Part shown: in pieces, positions 55,925-64,000 of the stretch
Layout of the letters: every line of letters starts with the position of its first letter
How positions within the stretch are numbered: position 1 is the first letter of the stretch
Origin: Flagellimonas meishanensis
Lineage (GTDB): Bacteria > Bacteroidota > Bacteroidia > Flavobacteriales > Flavobacteriaceae
Direction: 5' to 3'
Assembly: GCF_019880545.1 (NCBI RefSeq)
Contig: NZ_JAINVW010000003.1
Span: forward strand, 1,302,001 to 1,366,000
Length of the DNA stretch: 64,000 bases
Translations under genes and position numbers: made by a program
The notes under the pieces: model-generated
The model's input: the letters and a program-made list of their open reading frames with translations, nothing else
What the model was told of the DNA's origin: nothing
The model's database searches: none

Positions 55925-57655
55925 ATGAGAATAATGAGAAATATCAATAAATATATAGCAATAGCGGTCCTTGGGACCACCCTTGCGATGGTTTCCTGTG
56001 AGACGACCGAACTGGATCTCACAGCGAACCCCAACGCACTCACCCCTGATCAGGCAAACCCTGATTTCTTCCTGAGCTCAATCCAGGAAGACTTTATCCG
56101 ACAGTTTGAGGGTGATGCGGATTTTGACGCAAACGATAACTGGGCCTCTGGAGGTAATACCACTGGGGACGGTTTCAACGAGTTGGGTATGGAACTCACC
56201 CGGATCGTTAACCTATCGGGAAGGAACTACTTGAGTGCCTACCAAGGCTCCGATATGAATGACGAATGGGCCAATGCCTATCAGGGTATTTTGAACGATA
56301 TCCGTCAGATGCAGCCCTTGGCCGAGGAGGCTGAGCTTACCCACCACTTAGGGATAGCCCAGTTCATAGAGGCCTTCCTTATGGTAAGCATGGTTGACTT
56401 CTTCGGGGACGTTCCCTATACAGAGGCCATACAGGCCGAATCTGGGGAGCCCAATTTCAACCCTGCCGTGGATAGTGGCGAGAGCATCTATGCTGCCAGT
56501 CTGGCCCTTTTGAACCAGGCCATTGCCAACTTTGCGAGTGATGCGGCATCAGATCCCGTTGTGGATTTCTATTATGGTAATGACTATGATCTATGGACCA
56601 AGGCGGCCAATACCTTAAAGATGAAGATCTATCTCCAGACACGTTTGGTGGACGGAAGTGCCCTTTCGGCCTTCGACGCCATCGTCGCCAGCGGTAACTA
56701 CATTACAGACACCTCGGAGGACATGCTCTGGGAGTGGCCAGCCTCCAGTGCCACACAGCCCGATACAAGGCACCCAAGGTTCGGTATCAACTATCAGGAT
56801 GCAGGAGCTAACGAATACATGTCCAACTGGCTCATGAACCTGATGGACACCTCGGATGACCCTAGGATTCGGTACTATTTCTACCGTCAGAACAATGCTA
56901 CCCCCGGTGCCCCTGGGATAGACCCTGATGAGGAAACCTTGACCTGTTCATTGAACACGCCACCGGCGCACTATGTTAACGGCGGCTTTACGTTCTGTTC
57001 CCTGCCCAATGGCTACTGGGGACGTGACCATGGGGATGCCGACGGTATCCCACCTGATGGTCTTTTGAGGACAGTTTATGGCGTGTATCCCGTGGGCGGG
57101 CTTTTTGACGATGACACCTTTGCCGAGACAGGCCCGAATTCCGGGACCGGAGGGAACGGGATCAGTAACCTGTTGACCGCCTTTGGCGTGGACTTTATGT
57201 TGGCCGAAAGGGCCATGGTGGCCGGGAACGTTCCCGCGGCACAGACAGCCCTTATCAATGCGGTCACCAAGTCCATCGAAAAGGTCCTGGCCTTCTCCAC
57301 TCCAAGACTGGGGAGCGCCGATGCTTCGTTCGCCCCTTCTGCAGGTGACATAAGCGGGTTCATCAACGAATTGACCATAGCCTTTGACGAGGCAGACAAC
57401 AATGGCAAATGGGACATAATCGGTGAGCAGTATTTTGTGGCCCACTTTGGCAATGGTGTAGAGCCCTACAACTTCTACAGGAGGACCAACTTCCCAACGA
57501 CCCTGCAGCCCAACCTGGAGCCAAACCCGGACGTCTTCATCCAGTCCATGTACTATCCAACGGATGCGGTGAACAACAACTCGAACATCACCCAAAAGGC
57601 CAACCAGCAACAGCCGGTCTTCTGGGACGACAACGGGGTGCCCCCAGCTAACTAA
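55925..57655 (+). CDS. SusD/RagB family nutrient-binding outer membrane lipoprotein
   Basis: 576 residues. Lipobox AMVSC with Cys25. The start ANPNALTPDQANPDFFLSSIQEDF and the pattern ANAYQGILNDIRQMQPLAEE, then QFIEAFLMVSMVDFFGDVPYTEA, LTIAFDEADNNGKWDIIGEQYFVAHFGNGVEPYNFYRRTNFP are typical of the SusD-like_2 group (the second type of SusD), which contains many TPR helices. It captures the ligand at the cell surface and hands it to the SusC channel. Confidence 0.95.
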   Translation: MRIMRNINKYIAIAVLGTTLAMVSCETTELDLTANPNALTPDQANPDFFLSSIQEDFIRQFEGDADFDANDNWASGGNTTGDGFNELGMELTRIVNLSGRNYLSAYQGSDMNDEWANAYQGILNDIRQMQPLAEEAELTHHLGIAQFIEAFLMVSMVDFFGDVPYTEAIQAESGEPNFNPAVDSGESIYAASLALLNQAIANFASDAASDPVVDFYYGNDYDLWTKAANTLKMKIYLQTRLVDGSALSAFDAIVASGNYITDTSEDMLWEWPASSATQPDTRHPRFGINYQDAGANEYMSNWLMNLMDTSDDPRIRYYFYRQNNATPGAPGIDPDEETLTCSLNTPPAHYVNGGFTFCSLPNGYWGRDHGDADGIPPDGLLRTVYGVYPVGGLFDDDTFAETGPNSGTGGNGISNLLTAFGVDFMLAERAMVAGNVPAAQTALINAVTKSIEKVLAFSTPRLGSADASFAPSAGDISGFINELTIAFDEADNNGKWDIIGEQYFVAHFGNGVEPYNFYRRTNFPTTLQPNLEPNPDVFIQSMYYPTDAVNNNSNITQKANQQQPVFWDDNGVPPAN

Positions 57656-57667
57656 TAAAAAACTGCA

Positions 57668-58987
57668 ATGATTATAAAAACAAGATTCATGAAAAATTTC
57701 AAGACATATATACTGCTCGCATTGGTGGTCCTCGTGACTGCCTGTAGCGAGGACGATAAGATCACGCTCCTGGTACAGGACACTTTCACCTCGGGTGCAG
57801 TCCTTAGGACCTTGGACGAGGACGGGGCACTGGACATGTTCGACGAGAGCGCCGTGCTTTCCTGGTCCATACAGGAACAGGACCGTGGGGATGGCGATTT
57901 GTTGGACAGGGTTGAGATAACCGTAAGCTTTGTGGACAACAACGGGACAACGGACGACTCAGTATCCGATGTGGCCCTGGCCACCATCACCGAGTTCGGT
58001 TCCACTGATGGACTCCCTAGCTTTGACTACAGTGCCACCCTCGGAGAGCTTTTGACCGCCACAGGACTTACACTTCTGGACATCCTTCCGGGTGACCAGT
58101 TCATCATTGACATGGAACTATTCCTTACCGATGGTCGTTCGTTCGATGCTTCGTCCCCGACCGGTACGGTGAGCGGTGGATCCTTTTTCAGCTCCCCGTT
58201 CCAGTATACCTATGATGTGGATGATGGCATCGAATTTGAACTTGAGGACGTCAACGCGAACGAGGTATCGCTTACCAATCCCAATGATGACTATGCTGTG
58301 ACCATCAGCATCGGGGATTCCCTGTTGATCGATGCAGGCCTGGTGGAGACCTTGAACGTATACCGTAGGTTTGTTGATAGGAGCATCGGTGAGGGTGAGC
58401 CCAATCTTTCAGAGCCTGAGGCTCTTTATGCCACATTTGACATTGCCACTGACTTTACCGTTGGCGAAGATGGGATTGCCACTCTTGATTTTGTTATTGC
58501 CCTTGATGACCTCTATGGGCCTAACCTTACGTTCGACGACCTTGGCCTGAACGATGGGTTCAACATTCGTTATGAGATTGTTACCGCCGATGGGCGTGTA
58601 GTGACCGTGGACAATGAGAACGACATAGGTGATGAATTCTTTGATCCCGTTATCGTTACGGAATGTATCCAGCTTAACGCGGATGCACCGTTCCCAGGTG
58701 AGTACACAATCCAGTTTACTGATACATTCGGCGACGGATGGGACGGTGCTCTCTTTGAGGTTACAGTTGATGATGGTGAGACAGAGACCTTTACCTTGGA
58801 AAATGGTGAAAGCGGCGAGGCCACCTTCACCGTTCCTGAAGGTGCTGTCACTTTGTTGATTGTATATGTGCCCGGCAACTTCGAGGAAGAGCATATCTTC
58901 AGAATCTTGGATCCAAACGGAAATGCTGCTGCGGACGGTGGACCATTTATTACACCCGGTCCAGTGACCCTTTTGGTCTGTGAATAA
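57668..58987 (+). CDS. Lipoprotein following SusD, with GDGWDG-containing C-terminal domain
   Basis: 439 residues from ATG 57668; ATG 57689 (MKNFKTYILLALVVLVTAC) gives a better lipoprotein signal with Cys19 and may be the real start. The mature part is beta-rich and acidic. Residues about 40-200 and 200-330 look like immunoglobulin-like strands (ENDIGDEFFDPV), and the C-terminal 100 residues contain FTDTFGDGWDGALFEVTVDDGETETFTLENGESG in short pieces, a module seen in Bacteroidota surface proteins. It takes the position of SusE/F-like surface glycan-binding proteins, but sequence homology to SusE is not evident. Confidence 0.75.
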   Translation: MIIKTRFMKNFKTYILLALVVLVTACSEDDKITLLVQDTFTSGAVLRTLDEDGALDMFDESAVLSWSIQEQDRGDGDLLDRVEITVSFVDNNGTTDDSVSDVALATITEFGSTDGLPSFDYSATLGELLTATGLTLLDILPGDQFIIDMELFLTDGRSFDASSPTGTVSGGSFFSSPFQYTYDVDDGIEFELEDVNANEVSLTNPNDDYAVTISIGDSLLIDAGLVETLNVYRRFVDRSIGEGEPNLSEPEALYATFDIATDFTVGEDGIATLDFVIALDDLYGPNLTFDDLGLNDGFNIRYEIVTADGRVVTVDNENDIGDEFFDPVIVTECIQLNADAPFPGEYTIQFTDTFGDGWDGALFEVTVDDGETETFTLENGESGEATFTVPEGAVTLLIVYVPGNFEEEHIFRILDPNGNAAADGGPFITPGPVTLLVCE

Positions 58988-59007
58988 ATAGATTACAGTC
59001 TTTTTAA

Positions 59008-59039
59008 AAAAAGGGCATCCAATACTGGATGCCCTTTTT
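59008..59039 (+). terminator. Strong intrinsic terminator of the SusC/SusD operon
   Basis: Nine-base GC-containing stem GGGCATCCA / TGGATGCCC with a four-base loop, extended by A5/T5 and ending in a T-run (TTTTTC). It lies 20 bases after the last stop of the three-gene unit. Confidence 0.9.
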
Positions 59040-59108
59040 CTTTAATGACCAATTGTACTGAGAACCAATCACTGAGAAAAAGAAGAAAACTATTTTATGA
59101 ATTATAAA

Positions 59109-59139
59109 TTTAATTTGTGGAACATACTTGGTAATTTTA
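59109..59139 (+). promoter_or_regulatory. Candidate promoter of the FG-GAP lipoprotein gene
   Basis: TTTA (59109-59112), exactly 19 bases, TAATTTTA (59132-59139): each element has one mismatch to TTTG-N19-TAnnTTTG. A transcript starting near 59146 would exclude the TTG at 59128 as start and favours GTG 59164 or 59200. Confidence 0.35.
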
Positions 59140-59199
59140 CAACGCAAACTAAATTCCTGTTACGTGTTTTCCAATAGATCAGAACCTAATTTTAGTAGT

Positions 59200-62100
59200 G
59201 TGGGGCCAGACAACTCTATTCAAAGCATTTTTTCTGTTCTTCGCCATATTTGTCCAATACTAATTTTGTCATTTTTTTCAAATTGTGCGGAGGGAGATAA
59301 AGAGGATAAAACCCCACTCTCTGCACTATCCGAAACAAAAAGGATATTTGAACGGACTAGCTCTGAAATGACTGGAATAAGCTTCGCCAATACAATCAAA
59401 CACGATGTGTCTTCCATGCAAAACCTTTTCGACTACGACTATTTCTACAACGGTGCGGGAGTGGGTCTGGAAGATTTGAACAATGACGGTCTCCTGGACA
59501 TTTTCTTCTGTGGAAACCAATTGCCAAACAAGCTATATCTAAACCAAGGCAATCTTATATTCAACGATGTAACCGAAACTGCCAATATCAATACTGGCAA
59601 GGACTGGTCCAATGGTGTCACCTTTGTAGATATCAATACAGACGGCTGGATGGACATTTATGTTTCCCAAGGCGGCCCCAATATCCGTGACAATCGGAAA
59701 AACCTGCTTTTAATCAACCAACAGGACGGCACTTTTCAAGAAATGGCAGAACACTATGGCCTTGCAGACATGGGAATCAGTACGCAATCCGCTTTTTTTG
59801 ATTTTGACAAAGATGGTGATTTGGACTGCCTCGTGATGAATGAAAATGAGCTTTATGGAATGGACCCCATTACCTTTGGCAGATATGCAACAGCCAATGA
59901 GGAAACCATTTATTTCAATTCCTCGCATTTATATAGAAATGATGGTGGCAAGTTTGTAGATGTCACCAAACAGGCGGGAATGCAAAAACCCATATTCGGT
60001 CTTGGTTTGGCCATCTCTGACATCAACGAAGATGGATGGATGGACATCTATATGGCGAGTGACTACTACCTTCCCGATGTGCTATACATGAACAACCAGG
60101 ATGGTACTTTCTCAGATACCATCAAAGAATCCACCGAGCAGATATCTTTCTACGGTATGGGTATTGACATTGCCGATGTGGACAATGACAATCTACAGGA
60201 CATTTTTGTATTGGACATGGCTGCCAACGATCATGTGCGTTCCAAAACCCTAATGGCATCCATGAATACCCAGCGATTTGATTATCTAGTGAACAAAGCC
60301 GGGTTCCATTATCAATATATGTACAATTCTTTGCAGAAGAATATCGGCAATGGAAAATTCAACAACATTTCACAACTATCCGGGGTTGCCAATACCGATT
60401 GGAGTTGGTCCGTGCTTATGAACGACTTCGATTTGGATGGCCATAAAGAAATCCATGTGACCAATGGGTATCGCCGGTACGCACTGGACAACGATTTGCA
60501 AAGAAAGGTTTTTGACGCTCGGCAAAAATACGGTTCCCAAGTCCCGCTGGAGGTAAAACAAAGACTGTATGAGTCCATGCCGTCAGAAAAATTACCAAAT
60601 ATCATGTACAAGAGAAATTCGGACCTTGTTTATGAAAACGTTTCAGACGATTGGGGCATGGGTGATTTTTCATTCAGTAATGGAGCCGCTTCCGGTGATT
60701 TGGACAACGATGGCGATTTGGATATTGTCATCAACAATATGGACGAAGAGGCTTTTGTTTATCAAAACCTATCCATTGAAAAAAAGTTGGGCAATTATCT
60801 CAAAGTGATTCCCAAAGGGGATTCTTCGGAAGAGTTTGCCAAAGTAGAAATACAGATGGGTGACCATACCCAAATGATAGAGGTGAAAAGGGTACGGGGC
60901 TACCGCTCAGCACAGGAAAACATTGCGTTTTTTGGATTGGGTCCGCATTCAACCGTGGACACGGTGACCATATATTGGAAAAATGGGAAAATGGAGCAAA
61001 AATTCAATGTCCCCGCCAATACCACACTCACATTCCATAAAAAGGATGCGTCCACTCCCATTCCGCAAAAATCCTGGCCAGGAAAATTCTTTGAACGGGG
61101 AAATCATCCTATTGCAGGTTTGGATTATGCACATGTCGAAAATGCGTATGATGATTTTGAAATAGAAATATTACTGCCCTACAAGCAGTCCACCATGGGG
61201 CCCTTTATCACCAAAGGGGATATAAACAACGATGGATTAATGGACCTTCATATTGGGGGTGCCTCCGGACAACCTGGGCAGCTTTTCGTACAAACAACCT
61301 CTGGATTTAGAAAGATAACATCCCCTGCCCTTTCCAACGATGCTCAATTTGAGGATATGGAATCCGTGTTTTTTGATTTTGATGGGGACCAAGATCTCGA
61401 TCTATACGTGGTAAGCGGAGGAAACGAATTTGAGGAACATTCTTCCTATCATACCGATAGACTCTACATCAACAATGGGAAAGGACAGTTCAACAAAAAG
61501 GACATGGGCGCATTGAGATCTTATCCAAAAAATGGAAAGTCTGTCTCTATCATAGACTTTGATAAAGATGGTGACAATGATATTTTGGTGGGCAACAGGG
61601 TCATCCCAAAAAAATATCCCAATCCGCAATCATCCACTTTATATGAGAACAGGGATGGTGAATTGATTGACGTAACCCAGAAAGTAGCGCCCCAATTGCT
61701 GAATTTTGGCATTGTCAATGATATCCAAACCACAGATGTGAACAACGACGGATGGGAAGATTTCATTGCAGTTGGTGAATGGACCGGTGTAGGTGTGTTT
61801 CTTAACAAAAAAGGTGTTTTTGAAAATGTTTCCGAAGGAAATCCCATTTTAAGCGAAAAAGGCTGGTGGTTTTCAGTACATGAGACTGATGTCAATAAGG
61901 ATGGCTTAAAGGATTATGTGGTTGGCAATGTTGGCCTCAACATCAAATTTAAGGCATCTCCAGAAAAACCATTTAAGGTTTACGCCACCGACTTTGATGA
62001 CAATGGGACCAATGACATTGTTTTGAGCAAAAAATACCACGATACCTATGTGCCGGTTAGGGGAAGGGAATGTTCATCACAACAAATGCCCTTTATCAAA

Positions 62101-62568
62101 GAAAAATTTGAAACTTACTCTGAATTTGCCAATGCAAGTTTGGTGGACATCTATGGTGAAAAGCTCGAAAATTCGTATGAAAACAGCGTTACGGAGTTCC
62201 AGTCCATCATATTGATCAACAAGGGTGACAACCAATTTGAAAAAGCCGTGCTACCAATAGATGTACAAACCTTTCCTCTCATGGATTGTGTCTTTATGGA
62301 TATCAATCATGATGGTTTTGAGGACATTGTTGCGGCAGGAAACATCTATGAAACGGAAGTGGAAACCCCAAGGTTGGACGCTATTTCTGGAATTGTACTG
62401 CTCTCCAATGGCAAAGATGGTTACACCAGTGTGCCTCAGCAGGATTCGGGTCTTTGGCTGGAAGGCAATGTAAAAAGTTTGGATACCTTTACCAATGCTG
62501 GCAAGGAAATGTTTTTGCTAAGCGCAGCGAACAATGGTCCTTTAAGGGCCTACAAATTACTTCAATAA
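59200..62568 (+). CDS. Large lipoprotein with FG-GAP/VCBS repeats and ASPIC/UnbV domain (CRTAC1-like)
   Basis: 1122 residues if the GTG at 59200 is used; the frame is open from TTG 59128 and there is no ATG before the signal peptide (SVLRHICPILILSFFSNC, lipobox FFSNC). At least 14 calcium-binding-like loops of the type DxNxDGxxD occur (DLNNDGLLDIFF, DINTDGWMDIYV, DFDKDGDLDCLV, DINEDGWMDIYM, DLDNDGDLDIVI and others), which predict two beta-propellers. Between them lies an ASPIC/UnbV domain (GYRSAQENIAFFGLGPHSTVDTVTIYW). Surface-exposed carbohydrate or protein binding is likely but unproven. It follows the SusC/SusD unit but is separated from it by a strong terminator. Confidence 0.85.
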   Translation: MGPDNSIQSIFSVLRHICPILILSFFSNCAEGDKEDKTPLSALSETKRIFERTSSEMTGISFANTIKHDVSSMQNLFDYDYFYNGAGVGLEDLNNDGLLDIFFCGNQLPNKLYLNQGNLIFNDVTETANINTGKDWSNGVTFVDINTDGWMDIYVSQGGPNIRDNRKNLLLINQQDGTFQEMAEHYGLADMGISTQSAFFDFDKDGDLDCLVMNENELYGMDPITFGRYATANEETIYFNSSHLYRNDGGKFVDVTKQAGMQKPIFGLGLAISDINEDGWMDIYMASDYYLPDVLYMNNQDGTFSDTIKESTEQISFYGMGIDIADVDNDNLQDIFVLDMAANDHVRSKTLMASMNTQRFDYLVNKAGFHYQYMYNSLQKNIGNGKFNNISQLSGVANTDWSWSVLMNDFDLDGHKEIHVTNGYRRYALDNDLQRKVFDARQKYGSQVPLEVKQRLYESMPSEKLPNIMYKRNSDLVYENVSDDWGMGDFSFSNGAASGDLDNDGDLDIVINNMDEEAFVYQNLSIEKKLGNYLKVIPKGDSSEEFAKVEIQMGDHTQMIEVKRVRGYRSAQENIAFFGLGPHSTVDTVTIYWKNGKMEQKFNVPANTTLTFHKKDASTPIPQKSWPGKFFERGNHPIAGLDYAHVENAYDDFEIEILLPYKQSTMGPFITKGDINNDGLMDLHIGGASGQPGQLFVQTTSGFRKITSPALSNDAQFEDMESVFFDFDGDQDLDLYVVSGGNEFEEHSSYHTDRLYINNGKGQFNKKDMGALRSYPKNGKSVSIIDFDKDGDNDILVGNRVIPKKYPNPQSSTLYENRDGELIDVTQKVAPQLLNFGIVNDIQTTDVNNDGWEDFIAVGEWTGVGVFLNKKGVFENVSEGNPILSEKGWWFSVHETDVNKDGLKDYVVGNVGLNIKFKASPEKPFKVYATDFDDNGTNDIVLSKKYHDTYVPVRGRECSSQQMPFIKEKFETYSEFANASLVDIYGEKLENSYENSVTEFQSIILINKGDNQFEKAVLPIDVQTFPLMDCVFMDINHDGFEDIVAAGNIYETEVETPRLDAISGIVLLSNGKDGYTSVPQQDSGLWLEGNVKSLDTFTNAGKEMFLLSAANNGPLRAYKLLQ

Positions 62569-62577
62569 ACATTCCCT

Positions 62578-63309
62578 ATGAACAGCCAAATCTACGGTAT
62601 CCGGGCCATACTGGAGGCCATTGCCGCCGAACAGCCCATAAACAAGATTTTCCTTCAAAAAGGACTCAAAGGAGAGTTGTACCAGGAATTGGAGGCGACC
62701 ATTCGCAAAACGGGCATCAGTCGGTCCTATGTTCCCGTTGAAAAGCTCAATAGGCTGACCAGGAACAACCACCAAGGTGCGGTCGCGCAGATTTCCCCGG
62801 TCTCCTTTCACGATTTTGAAGTTTTGGTTGAAGCAGTCATCCAAAAAGAAACCAAGCCCTTCTTGTTATTGTTGGACCAAGTCTCTGACGTCAGAAATTT
62901 TGGAGCCATTATCAGAACGGCCGAATGTTCTGGTGTTCACGGCATTATAATCCCCAAAACAGGTGCGGCACCCATTACCGAGGATACCGTAAAAACGTCG
63001 GCAGGTGCCATCTTCAACATCCCGATAGCAAAGGTGGAGCATTTAAAGGATGCCATTTTTTATCTACAATCTTCAGGTATTTCGGTGGTGGCCGCCACAG
63101 AAAAAACGGACATCGAGCTTTATGATGTGGATTTTGACCGCCCGTGTGCCATAATCATGGGTTCTGAGGGCCATGGAATTTCGCCTTCCATACTTGCACT
63201 GGTGGATGAACAGGCCAAACTTCCCTTATTGGGTTCTATTGGTTCCTTGAACGTTTCAGTGGCCTGTGGAGTTTTTCTATATGAAGTGGTTCGGCAAAGA
63301 AAAGGGTAG
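62578..63309 (+). CDS. rlmB: 23S rRNA (guanosine(2251)-2'-O)-methyltransferase RlmB (TrmH/SpoU family)
   Basis: 243 residues. An N-terminal substrate-binding domain (about 1-75, QIYGIRAILEAIAAEQPINKIFLQKG) precedes the SPOUT catalytic domain. Motif 1 is LDQVSDVRNFGAIIRTAE, motif 2 IIMGSEGHGIS and motif 3 GSLNVSVACGVFLYE, which together form the knotted SAM site. It methylates G2251 in the peptidyl-transferase P loop. Its start lies nine bases after the FG-GAP gene, so it may be read from that transcript. Confidence 0.93.
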   Translation: MNSQIYGIRAILEAIAAEQPINKIFLQKGLKGELYQELEATIRKTGISRSYVPVEKLNRLTRNNHQGAVAQISPVSFHDFEVLVEAVIQKETKPFLLLLDQVSDVRNFGAIIRTAECSGVHGIIIPKTGAAPITEDTVKTSAGAIFNIPIAKVEHLKDAIFYLQSSGISVVAATEKTDIELYDVDFDRPCAIIMGSEGHGISPSILALVDEQAKLPLLGSIGSLNVSVACGVFLYEVVRQRKG

Positions 63310-63311
63310 CC

Positions 63312-64000
63312 TTACTCCTTATCCTTCTTTTTGTAATGATATTGAACGGAAACATGGTCCTTCTGGTCATCGTCCAAATTACCCTCAATGAAATTGCCAT
63401 CCTCATCAAAGTGTTTTAAAAAAGGATCTTCCTCCTCATTGTAATCTTCCCTTTCCCAAGCATACTTTTTCTCTTTGGGTACCTTCACCCTAATCATCAA
63501 AGCAAGGAAGAGTCCTGTCAGGAATCCTGAAAGATGCCCTTCCCAAGATATTCCGTCCTTTACCGGAAAAATGTACCAGATCATACTTCCATAGATGAAA
63601 ACCACTACCAGGGAAATAGCGACCAATCTAAAATGCTTGGTCAAAATCCCTTTAAAGAAAATAAAACTCGCCAGTACATAGATCAGCCCACTGGCCCCAA
63701 TATGAAAGGACGGCCTGCCAATGAACCACGTCAATAATCCAGAGATGAGCACGCCAAGGATAACGATCCGTAATGCCTGTTTTTGATAAAAATAGAACAG
63801 GAAAGAAGTCAACACGGCCAAAGGCAATGTGTTGTTATAAAGATGCTCAACAGAGCCATGGATGAATGGACTGAACAAAACACCCTTCAACCCACTGATT
63901 TTCCTTGGATGAATCCCAAAATCGTTCAGGTTGACCCCCAAACGCAGTTCAGCCCAAAAAACCGTCCAAATGGCCAAAATGGCCACCAATGGTGCCAAGA
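63312..64000 (-). CDS. Rhomboid family intramembrane serine protease (5' truncated by window end)
   Basis: The last 229 codons are in the window; the frame continues without a natural start beyond base 64000 (the first codon seen is TTG inside a membrane helix). FSPFIHGSVEHLYNNTLPL, HIGASGLIYVLASF with the catalytic serine, and SWEGHLSGFLTGL with the catalytic histidine define a rhomboid. Six membrane helices are followed by a charged cytoplasmic tail (WEREDYNEEEDPFLKHFDEDGNFIEG), typical of the Bacteroidota form. It cleaves membrane-spanning substrates in the inner membrane. It is convergent with rlmB. Confidence 0.9.
   Translation of the reverse strand, partial: LAPLVAILAIWTVFWAELRLGVNLNDFGIHPRKISGLKGVLFSPFIHGSVEHLYNNTLPLAVLTSFLFYFYQKQALRIVILGVLISGLLTWFIGRPSFHIGASGLIYVLASFIFFKGILTKHFRLVAISLVVVFIYGSMIWYIFPVKDGISWEGHLSGFLTGLFLALMIRVKVPKEKKYAWEREDYNEEEDPFLKHFDEDGNFIEGNLDDDQKDHVSVQYHYKKKDKE

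Overview
The window looks like chromosomal DNA of a marine-type member of the Flavobacteriaceae (Bacteroidota). I infer this from the SusC/SusD outer-membrane pair, the FecI/FecR/TonB-receptor triad with an STN domain, abundant lipoproteins, promoters of the Bacteroidota type (TTTG, 19 bases, TAnnTTTG), frequent rare start codons with weak Shine-Dalgarno sites, and a fused str-S10-spc-alpha ribosomal cluster lacking tuf, map and adk. I cannot name the genus from sequence reading alone; the gene style resembles Muricauda/Allomuricauda and relatives.

Layout. 1-8.3 kb: small mixed genes (DUF4386 tail, exported RidA, HerA-like ATPase, two secreted or lipid-anchored proteins, an HxlR regulator facing an alpha/beta hydrolase, a VOC protein, a DUF2306 membrane protein, a lipoprotein esterase and a 52-residue lipoprotein). 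8.3-10.6 kb: ffh-folD. 10.7-16.6 kb: an acidic repeat lipoprotein facing an ECF sigma, anti-sigma and TonB-receptor operon. 16.7-22.6 kb: argS, a three-gene overlapping operon ending in an SDR protein, and a secreted protein with a carboxypeptidase-regulatory-like domain. 22.7-25.4 kb: a solitary AT-rich gene that appears to join a restriction-endonuclease-like domain to a PIN nuclease domain, followed by an AT-rich non-coding stretch. 25.4-34.8 kb: a BCCT transporter, two arginine-deiminase-superfamily hydrolases, citrate synthase, glycogen synthase, enolase and carA. 34.9-52.1 kb: the ribosomal cluster, all on the minus strand, from rpsL (promoter at 52119-52149) to rplQ (terminator at 34875-34904). 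52.6-59.0 kb: SusC, SusD and a third lipoprotein, closed by a strong terminator. 59.1-64.0 kb: a large FG-GAP/ASPIC-UnbV lipoprotein, rlmB and a truncated rhomboid protease.

How parts work together. The ribosomal cluster gives one long transcript or a few; a three-hairpin leader ending in a terminator-like structure sits between rpsJ and rplC and is the best candidate control point. The ECF sigma/FecR/STN-receptor operon is a cell-surface signalling system whose divergent acidic lipoprotein may be its partner or target. SusC/SusD plus the third lipoprotein form an outer-membrane uptake system of unknown substrate.

The most unusual gene is the 766-codon nuclease-like gene at 22749-25049: four PIN acidic residues are visible, its base composition differs from its neighbours, and it stands alone between housekeeping-type genes. 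I regard it as a candidate single-gene defence or nucleic-acid-surveillance system; that role is inference. I saw no tRNA, rRNA, CRISPR array or insertion sequence.
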